This document shows, in pieces, positions 51,490-61,447 of a stretch of DNA of 64,000 bases. Source of the stretch: JAHECE01 sp963780675 (GTDB lineage: Bacteria; Actinomycetota; Actinomycetes; Actinomycetales; JAHECE01); the NCBI GenBank assembly GCA_963780675.1, contig CAWACR010000010.1:124001-188000 (forward strand), written 5' to 3'. Under the pieces are notes generated by a model, which had not been told where the DNA came from, made no database searches, and saw only the letters and a list, made by a program, of their open reading frames with translations. The first letter of the stretch is position 1; every line of letters starts with the position of its first letter. Made by a program: the position numbers and the translations under genes.

Positions 51490-52428
51490 TCAGGCGGGGT
51501 CGAGGACCAGGACGGGCCGCGCGCGGACGGGCGCCCCCGGAGCAGCGCTGCGGTCGGAGAGCAGGGCGATCAGGCGACCGTCGGGTCCGATCGCGGCGAC
51601 GGGCGCCTCCCCCGTGCCCCCGGCCTCGATCGACTTGCCGTACCGAAGCGCCGCGGCCTCGGCCTCGGCAACCTCGCGCACGGGGAAGCAGCGCCGCCCG
51701 GCGGTCGCCAGGTCCATCAGGCGGAAGGAGCCCGCCAGCTCCTCCAGGGTCGCCGCGTCGTCGAGGACGAACGGCCCCACCCGGGTGCGGCGCAGGGCGG
51801 CGAGGTGCCCGCCGGTCCCGAGCGCCGCCCCGAGGTCGCGGGCGAGCGCCCGGACGTAGGTGCCGGAGGAGCAGGCGACGACGACGTCGACGTCGGTCAC
51901 CGCGGTGCCGTCCTCCGTCATCGCCGAGCGGCGCGCGACGACGTCGAACCGGGACACGGTCACCGGGCGCGCGGGGAGCGCGACGTCCTCCCCCGCCCGC
52001 ACGCGGGCGTAGGACCGCTTGCCGTCCACCTTGATCGCGCTCACCGCGCTCGGGACCTGGGCGATCGCCCCGGTGAGGCGGGCGACGGCGGCCAGCAGGG
52101 CGCCGTCGTCGACCTCCTCCGCACCGGGCGCGGAGGTGACCTCGCCCTCGGCGTCGTCGGTCACGGTGGCCTGGCCGAGCCGGACGGTGGCCGCGTACTC
52201 CTTGTCGGACCCGACGAGGTAGGTGAGCAGGCGCGTCGCCCGGTTGACGCCGACGACGAGCACGCCGGTCGCCATCGGGTCGAGCGTGCCCGCGTGGCCG
52301 ACCTTGCGGGTGCCGGCGAGCCGGCGGATCCGCCCGACGACGTCGTGGCTGGTCCAGCCCGCGGGCTTGTCGACGACGACGATCCCGTCGCCGGCCGGCG
52401 TCACCGCGGGGCGAGGGCCGGCGCTCAA
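51490..52428 (-). CDS. truB: tRNA pseudouridine(55) synthase
   Basis: TruB makes pseudouridine 55 in the T-loop of tRNAs. The active-site segment VGHAGTLDPMATG has the catalytic Asp50. VDGKRSYARVRAGE and CSSGTYVRALARDLGAALG are further motifs. It has 312 residues and starts with TTG at 52428, overlapping the rbfA stop (TTGA). Its usual downstream partner ribF is absent here: the next gene on this strand past the nitrate/Ehr block is the malic-enzyme operon, and nnaR is convergent 51 bp away. Confidence 0.95.
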   Translation of the reverse strand: MSAGPRPAVTPAGDGIVVVDKPAGWTSHDVVGRIRRLAGTRKVGHAGTLDPMATGVLVVGVNRATRLLTYLVGSDKEYAATVRLGQATVTDDAEGEVTSAPGAEEVDDGALLAAVARLTGAIAQVPSAVSAIKVDGKRSYARVRAGEDVALPARPVTVSRFDVVARRSAMTEDGTAVTDVDVVVACSSGTYVRALARDLGAALGTGGHLAALRRTRVGPFVLDDAATLEELAGSFRLMDLATAGRRCFPVREVAEAEAAALRYGKSIEAGGTGEAPVAAIGPDGRLIALLSDRSAAPGAPVRARPVLVLDPA

Positions 52429-52877
52429 CGGGCCTCGGCGTCGTCGTCGGCGTCCTCGTCGGCGGGCTTCTTGTAGGGGTCGGGCTCGCCGGCGAACTGC
52501 GCGCCCGCGGCAAGGCGGGCCACCTCGGCGTCGCGCGCCGCGGCGTCCCGGAGCGCGACCTCGAGGTGCTCGGCGGTCTCGGGGACGGCGTCGAGCACGA
52601 ACTCGAGCGAGGGGGTGAGCCGGACGCCGGTCTGCTTGCCCACCTCCGAGCGGATGAGCCCCTTGGCCGACTCGAGCGCGGCGGCAGAGCTCGTGCGCGC
52701 CTCGTCGTCACCGAGCACCGTGTAGAAGACGGTGGCGTGCTGGAGGTCGCCCGTCACCCGCGCCTCGGTGACGGTGACGAAGCCCAGGCGTGGATCCTTG
52801 ATCCGGGTGTCGAGCATGAGGGCGACGATCTGCTGGATCCGCTCGGCAAGCTTCCGAGCCCGACCGGTGTCAGCCAT
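52425..52877 (-). CDS. rbfA: 30S ribosome-binding factor A
   Basis: RbfA is a KH-fold late maturation factor for the small subunit. The core reads RARKLAERIQQIVALMLDTR and KDPRLGFVTVTEARVTGDLQ. It is 150 residues; the last ~20 are acidic. The ATG at 52877 has AGGAGG six bases upstream. It overlaps truB and lies downstream of infB across a 331-bp repeat-rich gap. Confidence 0.94.
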   Translation of the reverse strand: MADTGRARKLAERIQQIVALMLDTRIKDPRLGFVTVTEARVTGDLQHATVFYTVLGDDEARTSSAAALESAKGLIRSEVGKQTGVRLTPSLEFVLDAVPETAEHLEVALRDAAARDAEVARLAAGAQFAGEPDPYKKPADEDADDDAEAR

Positions 52878-53208
52878 TCCTAGCCTCCTGGAGTGAGAAC
52901 CGCGCCGGGCGGCGCGGTGTGGACCGGACGCCCGAGGAACGTCGACGACGCCCCCGGGCGCCGGCGACGGCGGTGGTGTGCGAGGCGCCCCGGCCGAGAC
53001 GACGACGCGATCCCGGTCGAACCGCAGGTGAGGGGCCCCGGGGAGTACCGCGCGGCGGCACTGGCCGGGCCTGGCGGGGTGCCGCCAGGCGCCGGGTGTG
53101 CCGCAAGCGGTACTGCCCGGGGCCACACCCAAGGTGACCGGACGGGCCCCGGGGAGCGCCGCAAGCGGTACTCCCCGGGGCCACCCACGAGGTGACCACA
53201 GAGCGGAA
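52878..53208. repeat. GC-rich hairpin repeats between infB and rbfA
   Basis: The 331-bp gap has no gene. Two direct repeats of 40 bp (53100-53139 and 53158-53197, 36 identical) are 58 bp apart; each begins gccgcaagcggtact. A perfect 17-bp inverted repeat pairs 53035-53051 with 53167-53183. Around 53147-53183 gccccggggag and ctccccggggc enclose a second small stem, forming a long cruciform-like structure. These could pause transcription or separate infB from rbfA expression. Confidence 0.75.
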
Positions 53209-56200
53209 CTACGACCGAGGCTTCTCCCGCACCTCGAACGTCTCGATGACGTCGCCTTCCTTGATGTCGTTGAACGACCCGAGCCCGATACCGCACTCGT
53301 AGCCGTCGCGGACCTCGACGACGTCGTCCTTCTCGCGCCGCAGCGAGTCGATCGACAGGTTGTCCCCGACGAGGACGCCGCCCCGCAGGAGCCTGGCCTT
53401 CGAGTTGCGGCGGATCGTCCCGGACCGCACGAGGCAGCCCGCGATGTTGCCGAACTTCGACGACTTGAAGACCATCCGCACCTCGGCGGTGCCGAGCTGG
53501 ATCTCCTCGTACTCCGGCTTGAGCATGCCGCGCAGGGCCTGCTCGACGTCGTCGATCGCCTGGTAGATGACCGAGTAGTACCGGATGTCGACGCCCTCGC
53601 GGTCGGCCAGCTCGGCGACCCGCTCCGCGGTCCGCACGTTGAAGCCGATGATGATGGCGTTGTCGACCGTGGCCAGGTTGACGTCGTTCTGGGTGATGGC
53701 GCCGACGCCGCGGTGGATGATCCGGAGCTCGACCTCCTTGCCCACGTCGATCTGGAGCAGCGCGTCCTCGAGGGCCTCGACGGCACCGGAGACGTCGCCC
53801 TTGAGGACCAGGTTGAGGGTCTCGACCTTGCCCTGCTCGAGCGCCTGGGTGAAGTCCTCGAGCGAGATCCGCTTCCGGCGCTTGGCCAGGTTGGCGGCGC
53901 GCTCCGCGGCCTCGCGCTTGTCGGCGATCTGGCGCGCCGTCCGGTCGTCCGGCGCCACCAGGAAGGTGTCACCGGCTCGCGGGACGGACGTCAGGCCGAG
54001 CACCTGGACCGGGCGGGACGGGTACGCCGCCGGCACGGTCACGCCGTGCTCGTCGAACATCGCCCGGACGCGGCCGTGGGCCGTGCCCGCGACGATCGAG
54101 TCGCCGACGTGCAGGGTGCCGGACTGGACGAGCACGGTCGCCACCGCACCGCGGCCCTTGTCGAGGTTGGCCTCGATGGCGACGCCTCGCGCGTCCTTGT
54201 TCGGGTTCGCCCGCATGTCGAGGGCGGCGTCCGCGGTGAGGAGCACGGCCTCGAGCAGCTCGTCGATGCCGGTGCGCTGCTTGGCGGAGACGTCGACGAA
54301 CATCGTGTCGCCGCCGTACTCCTCGGCCACCAGGTTGTACTCGGTGAGCTGCTGGCGGATCTTGTCGGGGTTGGCCCCCTCCTTGTCCACCTTGTTGACG
54401 GCGACGACGATCGGCACGCCGGCGGCCTGCGCGTGGTTGAGCGCCTCGATGGTCTGGGGCATCACGCCGTCGTCCGCCGCGACCACGAGGATCGCGATGT
54501 CGGTCACCTGGGCACCACGGGCACGCATGGCGGTGAACGCCTCGTGACCCGGGGTGTCGATGAAGGTGATCGCGCGCTCGACGTCCTCGTGCTCGACCGA
54601 GACCTGGTAGGCACCGATGTGCTGGGTGATGCCGCCGGCCTCGCCCGCGACGACGTCCGTGGACCGGATGGCGTCGAGGAGCTTGGTCTTGCCGTGGTCG
54701 ACGTGGCCCATGACGGTGACCACGGGCGGCCGGGCGAAGAGGTCCTCGTCGGTCTCGGCGTCGAGCTCGGCCTCGAGGTCGATGTCGAAGGTGCCGAGCA
54801 GCTCGCGGTCCTCCTCCTCCGGGGAGACGACCTCGACGACGTAGCCGAGCTCCTGACCGAGGGCCTGGAAGGTGCCCTCGTCGAGGGACTGCGTCGCGGT
54901 CGCCATCTCACCGAGGTGGAAGAGCACGGTGACGAGGCTCGCCGGGTTGGCGTCGATGCGGTCCGCGAAGTCGCTCAGGCTGGCGCCGCGCCGGATGCGG
55001 ACGACCGTGGTGCCGTCGCCGCGCGGGACCTGCACGCCGCCGAGCGACGGCGCCGACTGCTGCTCGAACTCTTGACGCTTCGCGCGCTTCGACTTGCGGC
55101 CCCGGACCGGCTTGCCGCCGGTCCGACCGAACGCTCCCTGCGTGCCACCGCGGCCACCGGCCCCGGGGCGTCCGCCGCCGGGCCCACCGGGACGGCCGGC
55201 GAAGCCACCCCCACCGGGGGCCCCGCCGGGCGCTCCCGGACGACCGCCCGCGCCGGGACGACCGCCCGGACCGGGACGACCGCCCGGGGCGGCTCCGCCG
55301 CGAGCCGGAGCGCCGGGGCGCCCCACCGTGCTGCGACCGGGCATCATGCCGGGGCTCGGCCGAGGACCGCCGGCCGGCGGGCGTGGCCCACCGGGACGGT
55401 CGCCCGACGGCGCCGCGCCGGGACCGCGCGTGCCGCCCGGCCGGGGCATGCCCTGGCTCGGGGCGAAGGGGTTGTTACCGGGACGGGGACCACCGGGACG
55501 GGGACCACCGGAGCGGTCGCCGCCACGGTCTCCACCGCGGTCGCCGCCGGGACGCTCGCCGCCACGGTCACCGGTCGGGGCCTGGCCCGCCTCGGTCGGT
55601 CGCGGGCCACGGCCCATGCCCTGGCTCGGGGCGAAGGGGTTGTTGCCGGGACGGGCACCGCCGGGCCGAGGCCCGCGGGGCTCTCTGGTCTCGGACGGAC
55701 GGCTCTCGCGGAACTCCGGACCCGCCTCACCCGTGCGCGGCGCCTGGGCGCCCGGCCGGGGTCGAGCGGCGGGACCGGGGACGGCCGACGGCGCGGCGAC
55801 CGGCCGACGGCGCGGCCGGGCCGGGCTGCGTGCGCGGCGGCGCCGCGGGGGCCGGCCGGGCGGCGGGCGCCGCCGGCGCGGCGGGGGCCGGAGCCGCAGG
55901 TGCGGCCGCGGCTGCCGGGACCGACGGCGCGGGCGCCGGGGTCACGGGCGCCGTCGTCGTCGGGACGACCGGGGCGGGGGCACTGGGGGCCGGGGCGCTG
56001 GGGGCCGCGACGCCGGGCGCGGCGGGGGCGGGGGCCGGGCAGCGGGCGCCGGCGCAGCAGGCGCCGGAGCGGGGGCCGCAGGTGCGGCGGCCGCGGGCTT
56101 GGCGGCGGGGGCCGCCGAGGGAGCCGGGTAGGCCTCGCGCAGACGTCGCACGACGGGCGGCTCGATGGTTGACGAGGGGGACTTCACGAACTCGCCGAGC

Positions 56201-56277
56201 TCGTTCAGCCTGCCCAACAGGGTCTTGCTGTCGACGCCGAGCTCTTTCGCGAGCTCGTAGACGCGGACCTTGGCCAC
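53209..56277 (-). CDS. infB: translation initiation factor IF-2 (frame breaks in linker)
   Basis: IF-2 is the GTPase that places initiator tRNA on the ribosome. The N-terminus reads AKVRVYELAKELGVDSKTLL from GTG at 56277 (AGGAGA upstream). The G domain carries VTVMGHVDHGKTKLLDAIR, DTPGHEAF and NKVDKEGANPDK. The full span is in frame overall (about 1,022 residues). Within the Pro/Ala/Gly-rich linker (about 56040-55700) the open frame moves through two others and returns, so compensating indels are likely there. The linker contains runs of RPGG- and PAAP-type repeats common in actinobacterial IF-2. The catalytic half is intact. Confidence 0.95.
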
Positions 56278-56441
56278 AACTCTCCTGTCCTGGTCCGCCC
56301 CGGACAGGGTCGGACCGTGGTTAGTACGGGGTGCTCATCGCAGGATGCTCATCGGGCGTCCATCAGCCGTGAACCCGCTCTCATGTATCGACGGTTGTGC
56401 AGGCGACCACCCGGACGGGATGTCCGGGAGATCTGGGGGTG

Positions 56442-56780
56442 CTACCTCGGATCGAGCGGTGCGCTCGAGTCGTTCCGGTACCGCTGGTCGAACCAGGACC
56501 GCACCGCGGCGGGATCCACCGGCCCGGCTGTGCGCAGGGCTCGGGGCAGTGCCCGACGACGTTCGGCCTGGTCCAGGCAACCCGGGTCCGGATGGAGCCA
56601 GGCGCCTCTCCCGGGTGCTGTCCGGCCTTCGTCCACCACGAGCGAACTCGAGTCGGGACTCAGGACGATCCTCACCAGGGCGGACCGCGAGCCGCGTTGC
56701 CGGCACCCCACGCACGTCCGAACAGGTCCGGTCAGCGGGCCGGTCGGTGGCGTGGGGGTCCGGGCACGAGGCCCGACCAC
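56442..56780 (-). CDS. ylxR: YlxR family RNA-binding protein (DUF448)
   Basis: A small nusA-operon protein with TCVGCRQRGSRSALVRIV and RTAPGRGAWLHPDPGCL, the family signature including the GRGAW segment. It is 112 residues from GTG at 56780, five bases past the nusA stop. YlxR proteins bind RNA and have been linked to RNase P and to regulation of carbon genes. The 164-bp gap to infB (56278-56441) shows nothing notable. Confidence 0.9.
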   Translation of the reverse strand: MVGPRARTPTPPTGPLTGPVRTCVGCRQRGSRSALVRIVLSPDSSSLVVDEGRTAPGRGAWLHPDPGCLDQAERRRALPRALRTAGPVDPAAVRSWFDQRYRNDSSAPLDPR

Positions 56781-56784
56781 GATT

Positions 56785-57795
56785 CTACCCTGCCCGGCGC
56801 GGCTCGCGCGCGGGCGGGGGTGCGTCCGACGGCGCCGGGGTGGCCTCGGTGTCCGAGTGGATGTCGATGCGCCAGCCCGTCAGGCGCGCCGCGAGGCGGG
56901 CGTTCTGCCCTTCCTTGCCGATCGCGAGCGAGAGCTGGTAGTCGGGGACGACCACGCGCGCGGCACGCGCCGCGGCGTCGACGACCTCCACGCTGGAGAC
57001 CCGCGCCGGCGAGAGAGCGCTGGCGACGAAGGCCGCCGGGTCGTCGCTGAAGTCGACGATGTCGATCTTCTCGCCGCGCAGCTCGGCCATGACGGCCCGG
57101 ACCCGTGCTCCCATCGGCCCGATGCACGCGCCCTTGGCGCCGAGGCCCGGGACTGTCGAGCGGACGGCCATCTTGGTCCGGTGACCGGCCTCCCGGGCGA
57201 GCGCGGCGATCTCGACGCTGCCGTCGGCCACCTCCGGGACCTCGAGCGCGAAGAGCTTGCGCACCAGGTTGGGGTGGGTGCGGGACAGGGTGATCGAGGG
57301 CCCCTTCGGGCCGCGGCTGACGTCGAGCACGTAGGCCCGGATCCGCTCGCCGTGGGTGTACGTCTCGGTGGGCACCTGCTCGTGCGCCGGGAGCACCGCC
57401 TCGACGCCCCCGATGTCGACGAGCACCATCCGCGGGTCGCGGCCCTGCTGGATCACGCCGGCGACCACCTCGCCCTCGCGCCCGCGGAAGATGCCCAGCA
57501 CCTGGTCGTCCTCGACGTCGCGCAGCCGCTGGACGATCACCTGACGGGCGGTCGCCGTCGCGATGCGGCCGAAGCCCGACGGCGTGTCGTCGTACTCCGG
57601 GCCGCCCTCCGCGTCCTGCGCCCACACGGTGACGTGGCCGGTGCGCCGGTCGAGCTCGACCCGGGCCTGCGGCTTGGCGCCCGGGGTGTGGTGGTAGGCG
57701 GAGAGCAGGGCCTGCTCGATCGCCCCGACGAGGACGTCGAGGCCGATCTCCTTCTCGCGTTCGAGGACGCGCAGGGCGGACATGTCGATGTCCAT
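56785..57795 (-). CDS. nusA: transcription termination/antitermination factor NusA
   Basis: NusA binds RNA polymerase and nascent RNA to control pausing and termination. The order is N-terminal domain, S1 (GEVVAGVIQQGRDPRMVLVD), KH1 (SRTHPNLVRKLFALEVPEVA) and KH2 (GKEGQNARLAARLTGWRIDI). The 336-residue length is normal for actinobacteria. ATG at 57795 overlaps the rimP stop. The frame is intact. Confidence 0.96.
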   Translation of the reverse strand: MDIDMSALRVLEREKEIGLDVLVGAIEQALLSAYHHTPGAKPQARVELDRRTGHVTVWAQDAEGGPEYDDTPSGFGRIATATARQVIVQRLRDVEDDQVLGIFRGREGEVVAGVIQQGRDPRMVLVDIGGVEAVLPAHEQVPTETYTHGERIRAYVLDVSRGPKGPSITLSRTHPNLVRKLFALEVPEVADGSVEIAALAREAGHRTKMAVRSTVPGLGAKGACIGPMGARVRAVMAELRGEKIDIVDFSDDPAAFVASALSPARVSSVEVVDAAARAARVVVPDYQLSLAIGKEGQNARLAARLTGWRIDIHSDTEATPAPSDAPPPAREPRRAG

Positions 57796-58271
57796 CAGCC
57801 CTCCAGCTCCTCGATCGCCGTGAGCTCGAGCTCGATCGATCCCTCGACCAGGTCGCCGTACGCGACGTGGCGACGCTCGCCGTCGAGGTCGAAGACCACG
57901 CCCTCGTCGTCGGACGCGACGACGCGGCCGCGGATGCGCTCGCCCGACGCGGTGCGCGCATGCACGAGGCGGCCCATGGCCCGCCGGAAGTGGCGGGGCT
58001 CGCGCAGCGGGCGGTCGGTGCCCGGCGTCGAGACCTCGAGGACGTAGGTGCCGTCGATCACGTCGGCGGCGTCGAGCGCGGCGGAGACCGCGTGCGACAC
58101 GTCGGTGAGGGCGTCGGAGCCGACGCCGCCGGGGCCGTCCGGAAGGTCGACCGTCACTCGCACGAGGCGGCGACGTCCCGCCGCACCCACCGTGAGCGCC
58201 TCGAGGAACAGCCCCTTCTCCTCGACGACGGGCCGAAGCACCGACCTCAGCTGCTGTGCCGCGTCACCCAT
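57795..58271 (-). CDS. rimP: ribosome maturation factor RimP
   Basis: RimP helps assemble the 30S subunit. Its 158 residues carry LRPVVEEKGLFLEALTVGAA, YVLEVSTPGTDRPLREPRHF and the C-terminal SH3-like domain. It is the first gene of the rimP-nusA-ylxR-infB-rbfA-truB run, diverging from the DUF4439 lipoprotein across 84 bp that must hold both promoters. Confidence 0.95.
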   Translation of the reverse strand: MGDAAQQLRSVLRPVVEEKGLFLEALTVGAAGRRRLVRVTVDLPDGPGGVGSDALTDVSHAVSAALDAADVIDGTYVLEVSTPGTDRPLREPRHFRRAMGRLVHARTASGERIRGRVVASDDEGVVFDLDGERRHVAYGDLVEGSIELELTAIEELEG

Positions 58272-58355
58272 GGTGGTGCTCCTCCTCGCTCCGTCGAACC
58301 GCCTGCCCGACCTCCCACAACCCTACCGAGTCCGCCCGTGGGAGGATCACGGGCG

Positions 58356-59417
58356 ATGCCCCAGCACCGCGTCCCGTCCGTGCGCCGCCTCGGCCCGAGG
58401 CGCGTCTCCCCCGTGCGGGGGCTGCGGACGGGCGCCGTGGTCGTGGCCCTCGCCCTGAGCGGCTGCGGCCTGCGCCTCGAGGGGCCTCCGCCGCCGCTGC
58501 CCTCGCCGGACGCCGCGGAGACGGCGCGGCAGGGCGCCGCCGAACGGGCGGTGGCGATCGCCGGTCTGGCCGACGCCTCGGCCGTGGGGGTCGACGACCC
58601 GGTCTCCGCCGCCCTCGCCCGGGTGTCCGCCGACTCGAGCGCGCACGCCGACGCCCTCGGCGGCGTCTGGGCGCCCCCGGCGTGGGCGAGCCCCGACCCC
58701 GAGGCCGACGACGGCGCCGACGACGGCGCGCCCGACCCGGGGCCCTCGGCCGTGGCGGAGCCCTCCGCCGTGCTCGACGCCCTCACGGCGTCCGCCGCGC
58801 TGACGTGCGCGGACGCCGTCGTCGTCGAGCCTGCTGACCTGGCAACCCTGCTCGCCTCGATCTGCCTGGCCCAGGACGACCAGGCGGAGGCCCTCGCGGG
58901 GGCCCTGGGGGCGGACGCGCCGCCGTCGGCCGTCGCGGCGACCACGTCCCCGGAGCCGGCGGAACCGCCGGCCCAGGCCGTCGCGGACGTCCCCGGCGCG
59001 CTGGAGCTCGCGCGGGCGCTCGACGCGGCGGGCTACGCGCTGGAGGTCGCCGCGGCGCGGAGCGCGGGGCCGGACCGCGCGACCATGGTCGATCGGGCGG
59101 CCCTGCATCGCACCACCGCGCAGGCGATCATCGCGGGGTCGGGAGCGTTGGGCACGGCGGACGACCCGCGCCGGGCCGCGTACGACCTCGGCTCCGCACA
59201 GGCTCCGGACGGGTCCGCGGCGGTCGCCGGAGACGTCGCGGCGGAGGCAGCGGGCGTCGAGACCGACGTCCTCGCGGCGTGGACGTCGGTGTTCGGCGAC
59301 GTCGCCGCGCAGGAGCGACCGGCGGTGCTGGCGGAGATGGCCGCCGCCGAGGCGGTCGCGGCCGGGTGGGGGGCGCCGTCGTCGACCTTCCCCGGCCTCC
59401 CGGACCTCCTGCCCTGA
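58356..59417 (+). CDS. DUF4439 lipoprotein
   Basis: An exported protein with an Arg-rich n-region, a hydrophobic stretch and the lipobox LSGC (Cys37), so a membrane-anchored lipoprotein is likely. The C-terminal ~140 residues (ALDAAGYALEVAAARSAG; AALHRTTAQAIIAG) match the ferritin-like DUF4439 domain. The 353-residue protein is Ala/Asp-rich in between. ATG at 58356 has GGAGGA ten bases upstream. Proteins of this kind commonly lie between rimP and proS in actinobacteria; function unknown. Confidence 0.85.
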   Translation: MPQHRVPSVRRLGPRRVSPVRGLRTGAVVVALALSGCGLRLEGPPPPLPSPDAAETARQGAAERAVAIAGLADASAVGVDDPVSAALARVSADSSAHADALGGVWAPPAWASPDPEADDGADDGAPDPGPSAVAEPSAVLDALTASAALTCADAVVVEPADLATLLASICLAQDDQAEALAGALGADAPPSAVAATTSPEPAEPPAQAVADVPGALELARALDAAGYALEVAAARSAGPDRATMVDRAALHRTTAQAIIAGSGALGTADDPRRAAYDLGSAQAPDGSAAVAGDVAAEAAGVETDVLAAWTSVFGDVAAQERPAVLAEMAAAEAVAAGWGAPSSTFPGLPDLLP

Positions 59418-59455
59418 TCCGACCCCTGATCCCACCCTCCCCTCCCCCGATTCGC

Positions 59456-59511
59456 CGAACGCGGGGTTATGGGTCGTATTCGACGGGATGAGACCCATAA
59501 CCCCGCGTTCG
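59456..59511. repeat. perfect 20-bp inverted repeat between convergent genes
   Basis: The arm cgaacgcggggttatgggtc (59456-59475) and its perfect complement (59492-59511) flank a 16-base loop. It lies between the stops of the DUF4439 gene and proS. It could serve as a bidirectional terminator; the unusual ggttatggg core suggests a repeat family that may recur in the genome. Confidence 0.8.
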
Positions 59512-59578
59512 ACGGGAGGGTGGCGGGGCGCGGCGGGGCGGGGCGAGGCGCGGAGGGGGCGGGGCGAGGCGCGGCGGG

Positions 59579-61338
59579 TCAGGCCTCGGCGAGGAGGGCC
59601 TGGACCGCGGCGAGGGCGTCCGCCGGGGTGACCTCCTGGCGGACGTCGTCGCGGCGACGGCGCACCTCGACGACCCCCTTCGCGAGCGAGCGCCCGACGA
59701 CGAGGATCACCGGCAGCCCGAGCAGCTCGGCGTCGGCGAACTTCACCCCCGCGGAGACGCGGGGGCGGTCGTCGAGGAGGACGTCGAGCCCGGCGGCGTG
59801 TCAGCTCGGCCGCGAGCGCCTCGGCCGTCTCGCCGATCGCTGCCTCCTTACCCGTCGCGATGACGTGCACGTGCGCGGGCGCGACGTTCGCCGGCCAGAC
59901 CAGGCCCTTGGGGTCGTGGTTCGCCTCCGCCAGCGCGGCAACCACCCGCGAGACGCCGATGCCGTACGAGCCCATGGTGACGACGACGGACTTGCCGTTC
60001 TCGTCGAGGACCGTCAGGCCGAGCGCCGCCGAGTACTTGCGCCCGAGCGCGAAGATGTGGCCGATCTCGATCCCGCGGGCCAGCTCCAGCGGCCCGGACC
60101 CGTCCGGCGCGAGGTCGCCGGCGCGGACCTCGGCGGCCTCGATCGACGCCGTCGGCGGTGAAGTCCCGCCCCGCGACCAGGCCGAACACGTGCTTGCCCG
60201 CGACGTTGGCGCCGGTGATCCATGCGGTGCCGGGTACCACGCGCGGGTCCAGGAGGTAACGGATGTCCGCCCTTCTCGCCCGAGCGACGCCGGGGCCGAT
60301 GTAGCCCTTGACCAGCTCGGGGTGCCGGGCGAAGTCGGCGTCGCCCGCGGCCTCGACCTCGGCGGGCGCCACGGCGGCCTCGAGCCGCTTGAGGTCGACC
60401 TCGCGGTCGCCGGGCAGCCCGATCACCAGGACCTCCCGCCGCGCCGTCCGGGTGCGTGAGGGCGAGCACCACGTTCTTCAGCGTGTCCGCCGCCGTCCAC
60501 GCGCGGTCCTCGCGGGGGGCGTTCGCGTTCGCGAAGGCGACGAGCGCCTCGATCGTCGCGGTGTCGGGGGTGTCGCGGACGCACCGGTGCGGGGGCGTCG
60601 GTGGCGTCGACCGCCGCCGGGACCGGCGTCGTCACCGCCTCGACGTTCGCCGCGTACCCGCCGGGCGAGCGCACGAACGTGTCCTCGCCGATCGCCGTCG
60701 GGATACAGGAACTCCTCGCGAGCGCGACCCGCCCATCGCGCCCGAGGTCGGCGGAGACGATCGACGAACTCCAGCCCGAGCCGGGCGAAGATCCGCTGGT
60801 ACGCCTCGCGCTGGGCGAGGTAGCGAGCGCTCGAGCCCGGCGTCGTCGACGTCGAACGAGTAGGCGTCCTTCATCGATGAACTCGCGGCCGCGGAGCAGG
60901 CCGGCGCGGGGCCGGGCCTCGTCGCGGTACTTCGTCTGGATCTGGTAGAGACGTCAGCGGCAGGTCCTTGTACGAGGAGTACAGGTCCTTGACCAGGAGC
61001 GTGAACATCTCCTCGTGGGTGGGGGCGAGCAGGTAGTCGCCGCCCTTGCGGTCCTTGAGCCGGAAGAGGTTGGGGCCGTACTCCGTCCAGCGGCCCGTCG
61101 CCTCGTACGGCTCGCGCGGCAGCAGCGCCGGGAAGTGCACCTCCTGCGAGCCCGCCGCCGCCATCTCCTCGCGGACGACCTCCTCGACGCGGCGCAGCAC
61201 CTGCAGGCCCAGCGGGAGCCAGGTGTAGATGCCCGGCGCGGCGCGGCGGATGTAGCCCGCGCGGACGAGGAGACGGTGGCTCGCGACCTCGGCGTCGGCC
61301 GGGTCCTCGCGCAGGGTTCGGACGAACAGGGTGGACAT
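59579..61338 (-). CDS. proS: prolyl-tRNA synthetase (many frame breaks)
   Basis: A class II synthetase of the long bacterial type, with an editing insertion. The N-terminus reads STLFVRTLREDPADAEVASH. Motif 2 is split into KYRDEARPRAGLLRGREF and MKDAYSFDVDD by one extra base near 60880. The C-terminal part carries MGSYGIGVSRVVAALAEANH and NVAPAHVHVIATGK. About nine frame changes occur (for example near 60950, 60880, 60840, 60700, 60590, 60440, 60270, 60150 and 59800). The span fits ~586 residues. Essential in any cell, so the breaks are almost certainly sequence errors. Confidence 0.93.
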
Positions 61339-61447
61339 TCGCAGCAGCACGGGCGCCAGCGTAGTGGGGCTCGCGGGGCGACCCCGAGACGGCGACGACG
61401 ACGCCCGCCCCCTCGACCTCGCCGCACGGAGGGGCGAGGATGGGCCC

